Source: Bradyrhizobium arachidis
Lineage (GTDB): Bacteria > Pseudomonadota > Alphaproteobacteria > Rhizobiales > Xanthobacteraceae
DNA: 64,000 nucleotides
NCBI RefSeq assembly: GCF_024758505.1
Contig: NZ_CP077970.1
Location: 2,604,001 to 2,668,000, forward strand
Reading direction: 5' to 3'
Part shown: positions 57,524 to 64,000 of the stretch, in pieces
Layout: the number at the start of each line of letters is the position of its first letter
How positions within the stretch are numbered: the first letter of the stretch is position 1
Position numbers and translations under genes: made by a program
Notes under the pieces: generated by a model
What the model was told of the DNA's origin: nothing
Databases searched by the model: none
The model's input: the letters and a program-made list of their open reading frames with translations, nothing else

Positions 57524-60106
57524 ATGTCCGCCCACGATTGCGCTGCGATCGGAACTCCGGAACTTCTGCTGGCTGCATTCGAGCAGGCGGACGATGGCGT
57601 TGTGATCGTCGACGGCGCCCGCCGGATCGCCCATTTCAACGCCGGCGCCGAGCGGCTATGGAAGTGCGCGCGGGCCGACGTGCTCGGGCAGGATGCCTCT
57701 GTTCTCGGGCTCGACTGTTTTCGCGCCGATCGGTTTGCACCGTTCCGCGACGAGGTCAGCCTGACGCGGCCCGACGGCAGCCGGATCAGGGCGACCGTGT
57801 CGCTTTCATCCGTGGGATCGGAGCCGGGTCACCACGTGGCCTTCGTCCGCGACGTCACCGAGGACGCCGAGCGCCGCGTGCGGATCGGGCTTCTCAATGC
57901 GGTGTCCGATCAGACCAACCGCGCCGTCATCATCACCGATCCCGAGCTGAACATCCGCTACACCAACGCGTCGTTCAGCTCGATGTTCGGCTATTCCTGC
58001 GACGAGGCCCAGGAGCGGCGCGTGACCGACCTGCTGGCTGGTCGTCACACCAAAATCAAGGCACTCGCCAAGCTCAGGAAGCGCCTGATGGCGGGCGGCG
58101 AGAGCGGCGAAGCCGAGGTTCTTGTCTACAGCAAGGACGGCGACGAGATCTGGGTCTCCGCCCGCATCGACGCGTTCCGCGATCGCAAGGGCCGGGTCAA
58201 GCACATCTTCGCGCTGCTGGACGACATCACCGAGAGCAAGCAGTTGCGCTCGCTCCAGCAGTTGATCATGGGCTCGCTCGCCGACGAGGTGCCAATTGCG
58301 CAGATCGCGGACCGGCTGTGCCGCCGTGTCGAGCAGATCGCGCCCGACGTCGTCTGCTCGCTGCTGCATGTCGATGCCGGCGGGAAGATCCATCCGCTTG
58401 GCGGCCCGAGCCTGCCTGAGGACTATTCGCGGGCGCTCGACGGCGCCGTCATCGGACCCGATGTCGGCTCCTGCGGCTCGGCCGCCTATTACGGCAAGCC
58501 GGTGCTCGCGATCGATCTCGCCACCGATCCGCGCTGGCTGCCCTACAATGCGATGCCGCTCGCGATCGGCCTGCGCGCCTGCTGGTCGACGCCGGTCAAG
58601 GCCAAGGATGGCCGGGTCATCGCCACCTTCGCGTTCTACTACCGGGAGTCCCGCGCGCCGAGCCGCTGGCACCGGCGCATCGTCGATGCCTGCGTCAGTC
58701 TCGCGGCGCTTGCCATCGAGCGCAAGGAGGCGCGCGCCGAGATCGCGCGGCTGGCCTATCACGACATCCTCACCGGCCTGCCGAACCGCGCGCAGCTCCG
58801 GCACCTGATCATGTCGGCGATCGATTCCTGCCAGGCCGGCAGCCACATCGCGCTGGCCTTCCTCGACCTCGATCATTTCAAGGACGTCAACGACACGCTG
58901 GGACATGCGGCCGGCGACGAGCTTCTTGTGCTGCTGGCGCAGCGGCTGCGGGCGCAGCTTCGCCCCTGCGACATGCTGGGCCGGCTCGGCGGCGACGAGT
59001 TCGTGATCCTGCTACCGGATCACGATGCCGAGGCCGCCGCAAGCGTTGCCGAAGGGATCACGCAGGCACTGGCATCGCCGCTGCAACTCGGCGCAAAACA
59101 GGTGCAGATGTCGGCGAGCATCGGCATCAGCCTCTATCCGGACCACGCCACCGATATCGACACGCTGATGCAGCAGGCCGATGCTGCCATGTACAAGGCC
59201 AAGCTCGCGGGGCGCTCGACCCATCGCTTCTTCAGCGCCGACATGAGCGGGCTGACCGAGCAGCGGCTGGAGCTCACCGCCGCGCTTCGCCGCGCGATTG
59301 CGGAAGATGCGCTCAATTTGCGCTACCAGCCGCAGATCCGCACGGTGGATGGCGCGATCCACGGCGTCGAGGCGCTGTCGCGCTGGCACGATGCCGTGCT
59401 CGGCGAAGTCTCGCCCGCAAAATTCATTCCGCTCGCCGAAGAATGCGGCCTGATCGAGCAGATCGGACTGTGGTCGATCCGCGAGGCCTGCCGGCAGATG
59501 GTGAGCTGGCGCCGCGCCGGGCTGAACATCCCGAGCGTGTCGGTCAATTTGTCGCCGATCAACTTCCGCGATGTTCATCTGGCGACGCGTTTGGCCGCGA
59601 TCCTCGCCGAACACGATCTGCCGCCGAACGCCCTGATGCTCGAGATCACCGAAGGTGCCTTCATGCAGGAGCGGGCGGTCGCGCTGGAGACGATGCGGGC
59701 GATCCGCAAGCTCGGCGTCGGATTGTCGCTCGACGATTTCGGCACCGGCTTCTCGAGCCTGAGCCGGCTTGCGCATCTGCCGATCCGCGAATTGAAGATC
59801 GACCGCAGTTTCATGCGCGACATCGAGAGCGATGCGGGCGCCATGGCGATCGCGACCGCCGTGGTGCGGGTCGGTCAAAGCCTCGGCATGACCGTCGTTG
59901 CCGAAGGCGTCGAGACCGAGGCGCAGCGCAAGGTGCTGGCCGAGCTCGGCTGCGACGTCGTGCAGGGCTTCCTCTACGCGCCGGCGCTGGCGCCTGTTGC
60001 CTTCGAGCGCTGGCTGATCGACCATTGCGCGGAGCAGGCGAGGGCGATACTCGGTCGGCTCGCGGTCGCACCGTCGGAGCCGAAGTCGGCCAAGCGCTCC
60101 ACCTAG
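57524..60106 (+). CDS. DosP-like PAS-PAS-GAF-GGDEF-EAL protein
   Basis: This 860-residue cytoplasmic protein has PAS1 at about 10-115, PAS2 at about 125-240 and a GAF-like domain at about 245-400. Intact GGDEF lies at 489-493 and EAL at 616-618, with NLSPINF, LEITEG, DDFGTGFSS and KIDRSF. The order matches E. coli DosP, a heme oxygen sensor. In the first PAS the stretch that carries the heme ligand His77 and Met95 in DosP is shortened (CFRADRFAPFRDEV), with no His there, so heme binding is unlikely. Both catalytic motifs are kept. It overlaps the TetR gene end by 4 bp. Confidence 0.92.
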   Translation: MSAHDCAAIGTPELLLAAFEQADDGVVIVDGARRIAHFNAGAERLWKCARADVLGQDASVLGLDCFRADRFAPFRDEVSLTRPDGSRIRATVSLSSVGSEPGHHVAFVRDVTEDAERRVRIGLLNAVSDQTNRAVIITDPELNIRYTNASFSSMFGYSCDEAQERRVTDLLAGRHTKIKALAKLRKRLMAGGESGEAEVLVYSKDGDEIWVSARIDAFRDRKGRVKHIFALLDDITESKQLRSLQQLIMGSLADEVPIAQIADRLCRRVEQIAPDVVCSLLHVDAGGKIHPLGGPSLPEDYSRALDGAVIGPDVGSCGSAAYYGKPVLAIDLATDPRWLPYNAMPLAIGLRACWSTPVKAKDGRVIATFAFYYRESRAPSRWHRRIVDACVSLAALAIERKEARAEIARLAYHDILTGLPNRAQLRHLIMSAIDSCQAGSHIALAFLDLDHFKDVNDTLGHAAGDELLVLLAQRLRAQLRPCDMLGRLGGDEFVILLPDHDAEAAASVAEGITQALASPLQLGAKQVQMSASIGISLYPDHATDIDTLMQQADAAMYKAKLAGRSTHRFFSADMSGLTEQRLELTAALRRAIAEDALNLRYQPQIRTVDGAIHGVEALSRWHDAVLGEVSPAKFIPLAEECGLIEQIGLWSIREACRQMVSWRRAGLNIPSVSVNLSPINFRDVHLATRLAAILAEHDLPPNALMLEITEGAFMQERAVALETMRAIRKLGVGLSLDDFGTGFSSLSRLAHLPIRELKIDRSFMRDIESDAGAMAIATAVVRVGQSLGMTVVAEGVETEAQRKVLAELGCDVVQGFLYAPALAPVAFERWLIDHCAEQARAILGRLAVAPSEPKSAKRST

Positions 60107-60714
60107 CTGGAGGCCAGTCCCGTCGCCCGCCGCAGATCGGTGATGGCGCGCAAAAAGCTGTCGGCCGGCGTCGTCTCTGGATCGATCAGCCGGTGCAGTC
60201 GAAAACCGTCTTCGAGCGCCAGCAGCACGGAGGCCATCCAGGACGGGTTCCGAGCATGGTTCCTGGGGTTGGTTTGCTGCGTCGCCTGGATGATGTCGGC
60301 GATCAGCTTGCGCCGCGCGCGCAGCCGTTTGGCGAGCTCCGGCCGCCGCTTCTCGGCGCGCGCGACATAAAGGATCATCTCCATATGAAGTAGCGGCGAA
60401 CGGCCGAGCGGATCCTGCTTGCTGCGATCCATCGCCTTCAGCGCAGCGAGGAATTCGTCGAGATCGGTATGCTCCGCCAGCAGGTCGAGATTGCGCTTGA
60501 TCGACTGCTCGACATGGTCTTCGAGCATGGCGATGATCAGCTCGTCCTTGCTCTTGAAATTGGAATAGAACGCGCCGCGCGTGAAACCGGCGGCGGCCGC
60601 GATCGCCTCGATGCTGGCGCCGCCGATGCCCTCTGCCTCGAACACGCGGGCCGCCGCCTCGAACAATTTGTCGCGCGTGTCGTCCCGGGTCGGTCTGGTC
60701 CTCAGCCTTGACAT
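60103..60714 (-). CDS. TetR-family transcriptional regulator
   Basis: This 203-residue repressor has an N-terminal HTH: DKLFEAAARVFEAEGIGGAS with SIEAIAAAAGFTRGAFYSNF, the classical TetR helix set. The remaining helical ligand domain has no recognised specificity. It is divergent from the P450 gene, with a 26-bp palindrome between them, so it most likely represses the P450 until an effector binds. Its 3' end overlaps the convergent DosP-like gene by 4 bp. Confidence 0.92.
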   Translation of the reverse strand: MSRLRTRPTRDDTRDKLFEAAARVFEAEGIGGASIEAIAAAAGFTRGAFYSNFKSKDELIIAMLEDHVEQSIKRNLDLLAEHTDLDEFLAALKAMDRSKQDPLGRSPLLHMEMILYVARAEKRRPELAKRLRARRKLIADIIQATQQTNPRNHARNPSWMASVLLALEDGFRLHRLIDPETTPADSFLRAITDLRRATGLASS

Positions 60715-60737
60715 CGATGCATTTTAGTTCAGAATGC

Positions 60738-60763
60738 AACTCGATACAACAATGTATCGAGTT
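60738..60763. promoter_or_regulatory. TetR operator candidate between the TetR and P450 genes
   Basis: AACTCGATACA (60738-60748), ACAA, TGTATCGAGTT (60753-60763) form a perfect 11-bp inverted repeat with a 4-bp spacer. This is a typical TetR operator size. It lies in the 98-bp divergent region, 24 bp from the tetR start and 50 bp from the P450 start, so one site can control both genes. A weaker GCATT/AATGC pair flanks it at 60719-60737. Confidence 0.8.
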
Positions 60764-60812
60764 TAAGAGTTTCAGGGATGACACGCCGCGCGTTTTCCGG
60801 GAGGGAAATAGC

Positions 60813-62081
60813 GTGTTCGCTTTGATGCGGCAACCGATTGAGGTCACCATGAACGAGCATGTCCAGCCCGCAGGCAGCGGTCCGCTGTTCAACCCGCTTG
60901 CGCCGGATTTCATCCGCGATCCCTATCCGCATTACGACCGGCTGCGCGTGCTCGATCCCATGCACGTGACGCCGTTCGGCAATTTCGTCGCCAGCCGTCA
61001 TGCCGAGGTGAGCCTCGTGCTGCGCGACAAGCGCTTTGGCAAGGACTACGTCGAGCGCACCAAGCGCCGCTACGGCCCGAAGATCATGGACGAGCCGGTG
61101 TTCCGCAGCATGAGCCACTGGATGCTGCAGGCCGATCCGCCGGACCACACGCGCCTGCGCGGCCTCGTGGTCAAGGCCTTCACCGCGCGCCGGGTCGAGG
61201 ACATGCGCCCGCGCATCCAGGAGGTCGTCGACCAGACGCTCGACGCCGTGATCGAGCACGGCCACATGGACCTGATCGAGGATTTTGCCTATCGCCTCCC
61301 GGTCACCATCATCTGCGACATGCTCGGCCTCCCCGCGGATCATCGCGAGGTCTTCTACAAGGGCTCGCGCGACGGCGGCCGGCTGCTCGACCCCGTGCCG
61401 CTGACGGCGGAGGAGATCAAGCAGGGCAACGCCGCCAACCTGATGGCGCAGATGTACTTTCAGCAGCTCTTCGAGCTGCGCCGGCGTAATCCCGGCGACG
61501 ACCTCACGACCCAGCTTGTGCAGGCGGAGGAGGACGGCAACAAGCTCACCAATGAAGAGCTGACCGCCAACATCATCCTGCTGTTCGGCGCCGGTCACGA
61601 GACCACCGTGAACCTGATCGGCAACGGTCTTCTCGCGCTCCACCGCAATCCCGACCAGCTCGCGCTCCTGAAGGCCAAGCCGGAGCTGATCACCAACGCG
61701 ATCGAGGAATTCTTGCGCTACGATTCCTCGGTGCAGCTCACCGGCCGCGTCGCGCTGGAGGACATCGACGACCTCGGCGGCAAGAAGATCCCGAAGGGCG
61801 AGACCGTGCTGTGCCTCCTGGGCTCGGCCAACCGCGATCCGGCGGTCTACCCTGATAGCCCGAACCGGCTCGATATCACCCGTCCGAACGTCAAGCCGCT
61901 GTCCTTCGGCGGCGGCATCCATTTCTGCCTGGGGGCCCAACTGGCGCGCATCGAGGCCGAGATCGCGATCAATACGCTGCTGCGGCGGCTGCCGGATTTG
62001 CGGATCGACGACGTCGAGAACCCGGAATGGCGGCCGACTTTCGTCCTGCGTGGCCTGAAGCGGCTGCCGGCGAGCTGGTAA
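60813..62081 (+). CDS. cytochrome P450
   Basis: The protein is 422 residues from GTG 60813, with GGGAGGG 7 nt upstream. ATG 60849 is a shorter alternative. The I-helix oxygen-binding segment is ILLFGAGHETT, the ExxR motif is EEFLRYDSS, and the heme loop is FGGGIHFCLG with the axial Cys at about residue 372. It is a soluble bacterial class I P450 that needs ferredoxin and a reductase, neither of which is encoded here. The TetR gene across the divergent promoter probably regulates it. The substrate is unknown. Confidence 0.92.
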   Translation: MFALMRQPIEVTMNEHVQPAGSGPLFNPLAPDFIRDPYPHYDRLRVLDPMHVTPFGNFVASRHAEVSLVLRDKRFGKDYVERTKRRYGPKIMDEPVFRSMSHWMLQADPPDHTRLRGLVVKAFTARRVEDMRPRIQEVVDQTLDAVIEHGHMDLIEDFAYRLPVTIICDMLGLPADHREVFYKGSRDGGRLLDPVPLTAEEIKQGNAANLMAQMYFQQLFELRRRNPGDDLTTQLVQAEEDGNKLTNEELTANIILLFGAGHETTVNLIGNGLLALHRNPDQLALLKAKPELITNAIEEFLRYDSSVQLTGRVALEDIDDLGGKKIPKGETVLCLLGSANRDPAVYPDSPNRLDITRPNVKPLSFGGGIHFCLGAQLARIEAEIAINTLLRRLPDLRIDDVENPEWRPTFVLRGLKRLPASW

Positions 62082-62249
62082 GTGCGTCCTCCGCGTTAAC
62101 CCCCGCGCGCAACAGCCGCTGTGACTTCGCCACACTTGCTCCTATATAAGGGGCTGTTCCGGCGCGGCTTGGGCTTGATATCGGCTTGAGTCGAGTTCGA
62201 GTAAGTCCTGGGGTTCGGCCCGGGAGCCGGTTTGGCCGAGGGGAGACCC

Positions 62250-64000
62250 GTGCAGACGACGCTGCTCGGACTGGCGATTGCCTTCATCGTTGCGCTGCTC
62301 GCCGCGTTGATCGGGCCCTACTTCATTGACTGGAACCAGTTTCGGCCTCAGTTCGAGGCTGAGGCGACCAGGATCATTGGTGTCCCGGTCCGCGTCGCGG
62401 GCGAGCTGGACGCGCGCCTGCTGCCGGCGCCGACCCTGCGCCTGCGCTCTGTGACGTTGGGCGGCAATAACGACCTCGGCAAGCTGCGCGCCGACAAGCT
62501 CGACGTCGAGTTCAGCCTGGGCTCGCTGATGCGCGGCGAATGGCGGGCCACGGACCTCACCGTCAACGGCATGGCGGCCGATATCGGGCTCGACGCCAAA
62601 GGGCGCGTCGACCTGCCGTCCACCGCCAGCGGCAGCTTCAACCTCGCCTCGCTCGCCATCGAACGGCTCAACCTGACCGGCCGGATCGCGTTCCATGACG
62701 CCGCCAGCCGCGCGACGCTGGAGCTGAACGACATCGCCTTTGCCGGCGACGTGCGCTCGCTCGCCGGTGCGGTGCGCGGCGACGGCAATTTCACCGTCTC
62801 CGGCACGCGCTATCCGTTTCGCGTCTCGTCGGGCCCAAGCGCGGACGGCACCGCCACCCGTCTTCACATAAATATCGATCCCGGCGAGCGCGCCATTTTG
62901 GCCGATCTCGAAGGCGTGCTCGCCTTCGAGGGCCGGCAGCCAAGGTTCGACGGCGCGATCACGCTGGCCGTGCCGCCGCCGAAAGCCAAGGAAGCGGGGC
63001 CGACGCCCTGGAAGCTCATCGCCAAGGTGAAGGCGGATCCCGCCGGCGCCCGGTTCGACCAGATCGACGCAAATTTTGGCGCCGAGGATACCGCGCTGAG
63101 GCTCGCAGGTGTCGGCGATCTCAAATTCGGCACAGCGCCGCTTCTGCGTGCCGCGCTCACGGCCCGGCAGCTCGATGCCGACAAGCTGGCGGGGCAGGGC
63201 AATGGCGCGGAGCCGACCCGCATCCTGCCGGCGTTGCGCGCAGGACTCGCGGCCATTCCGCAGGCGCCGATCCCGGCGCAGATCGAGTTCACCTCCGAGC
63301 AGATCATGCTGGGCGGTCGTCCCCTCCAGAACATCGCCGCTGAGCTGCGCACCGACGGCAAATCCTGGACCTTTCAGCGGCTCGACCTGCGCGCCCCCGG
63401 CATGACGCAGGTCGCGCTCAATGGCGCAGCACCGGGATCCGATCGCTTCAGCGGCCGGCTCAGCATCGAGTCCTCCGATCCCGATACGTTGGTCGCCTGG
63501 CTGCAGGGCCGCAGCGAGATCAACCGGCGCAGCACCAAGCCGGTGCGGCTGACCGGCGACGTGACGATCGCGGCCAATCACCTCTCGATCGAGAAGCTGA
63601 ACGCCGAGATCGAGGGCGGAGCGGTCGCGGGCCGGATCGATTTCGTGCAGACAGCGGCCAACAAGGGCTCGCGGATCGAGGCGGAGCTGAAGGCCGACCG
63701 GCTCGATCTCGACGCGGCCTCGAGTTTCCTGCGTGCGCTGGCCGGTCCGCAAGGCGAATGGCCCGACGAGGCAAAGCTGTCGCTCGAAATCGGCCGCGCG
63801 GTCTCGACCGGCCAGGAGCTGCGCTCGTTCCTCGCGCGTGTCGAATACAGCCCGACCGGCTTCATCCTCGACCAGTTGAAATTCGGTCAGGCCAACGGCG
63901 TCAGACTGGATGGCGGCGGCAATTTCGACCGCGCCAATCTGCAGGGACGGATGGCGTTCAACGCGGCAGCTAGCTCGCTCGGGCAGATGGCGGCCCTGGT
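62250..64000 (+). CDS. AsmA family protein, N-terminal part (runs off the window)
   Basis: The start is GTG 62250, with GGGGAGA 4 nt upstream. The frame stays open to the last base, so at least 583 residues are encoded. One N-terminal membrane helix (LGLAIAFIVALLAALIGPY) is followed by FIDWNQFRPQFEAEATRIIG, the AsmA signature start, and then long beta-rich repeats. AsmA-like proteins form bridge-like tubes that carry lipids between the membranes. The extended antisense frame in this region (62142-63752) is a shadow. The 168-bp gap before it holds no gene that I can support. Confidence 0.9.
   Translation, partial: MQTTLLGLAIAFIVALLAALIGPYFIDWNQFRPQFEAEATRIIGVPVRVAGELDARLLPAPTLRLRSVTLGGNNDLGKLRADKLDVEFSLGSLMRGEWRATDLTVNGMAADIGLDAKGRVDLPSTASGSFNLASLAIERLNLTGRIAFHDAASRATLELNDIAFAGDVRSLAGAVRGDGNFTVSGTRYPFRVSSGPSADGTATRLHINIDPGERAILADLEGVLAFEGRQPRFDGAITLAVPPPKAKEAGPTPWKLIAKVKADPAGARFDQIDANFGAEDTALRLAGVGDLKFGTAPLLRAALTARQLDADKLAGQGNGAEPTRILPALRAGLAAIPQAPIPAQIEFTSEQIMLGGRPLQNIAAELRTDGKSWTFQRLDLRAPGMTQVALNGAAPGSDRFSGRLSIESSDPDTLVAWLQGRSEINRRSTKPVRLTGDVTIAANHLSIEKLNAEIEGGAVAGRIDFVQTAANKGSRIEAELKADRLDLDAASSFLRALAGPQGEWPDEAKLSLEIGRAVSTGQELRSFLARVEYSPTGFILDQLKFGQANGVRLDGGGNFDRANLQGRMAFNAAASSLGQMAAL

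Noticed and set aside
62142..63752. Long minus-strand frame opposite the AsmA gene
   Set aside because: The plus-strand AsmA frame has a good start and family motifs. The opposite frame has only Arg/Ala-rich shadow sequence.

Overview
The window looks like a chromosomal segment of an alphaproteobacterium of the Bradyrhizobium/Rhodopseudomonas group. The reasons are the high GC and long antisense shadow frames, several families of dispersed palindromic repeats that I recall as typical of Bradyrhizobium, a candidate FixK-type box and a candidate Irr/ICE-type box pair, and many LivGFHMK/TRAP/LysR/IclR catabolic genes. No rRNA, tRNA, CRISPR array, IS element or prophage was seen. The assignment rests on gene content and on recalled repeat sequences, not on a database search.

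Bases 1-11.7 kb are a catabolic region. It holds the end of a LysR gene, a VOC protein divergent from a carboxymuconolactone-decarboxylase-like/SDR pair, and a two-component flavin monooxygenase (HpaB-like oxygenase plus flavin reductase). These are followed by an IclR regulator of PcaR/PcaU type, a complete branched-chain-type ABC importer (binding protein, LivG, LivF, LivH, LivM), and a PNPOx-fold protein divergent from a GST. Near-identical 15-bp palindromes (GTTCGA-N3-TCGAAC) lie upstream of both the oxygenase and the importer, so the IclR protein probably co-regulates uptake and ring hydroxylation of an aromatic acid.

Bases 11.7-18.2 kb are a type I secretion operon: a 951-residue RTX-like repeat protein, its HlyB-type exporter and its HlyD-type adaptor. 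Bases 18.5-32.8 kb are mixed housekeeping and envelope genes. They include aspartate dehydrogenase, a sorbosone-dehydrogenase-like protein, an orphan repeat protein, a PepSY/cytochrome b pair behind the candidate Irr boxes, a Flp pilin, a methyltransferase, an epimerase, an Mpo1-like protein, OmpA plus a Cys-rich protein, an orphan HicB, a hydrolase, and UvrD/PcrA. The UvrD gene carries a 123-bp palindromic element inserted in frame.

Bases 32.8-48.8 kb contain an FAD-linked D-lactate/glycolate-type oxidase, a His/Gly-rich Spy-like protein, a SulP transporter, a caspase-like protease, a LysR/DoxX pair, a TRAP transporter with a hydroxyacid dehydrogenase, a DUF3300 protein fused to an S74-type tail, and an orphan ABC binding protein beside a decayed relative.

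Bases 49-64 kb are rich in signalling: CHASE-GGDEF-EAL, a zinc-ribbon/adenylate cyclase/ATPase/TPR protein, and a DosP-like PAS-PAS-GAF-GGDEF-EAL protein. They also hold a methyltransferase, an MFS carrier, a TetR/P450 divergent pair with a 26-bp palindrome between them, and the start of an AsmA-family gene that runs off the window. A recurring theme is that the short gaps between convergent genes at 0.3, 2.4, 19.4 and 36.3 kb are filled by structured repeats, some of which supply the stop codons of the genes beside them.
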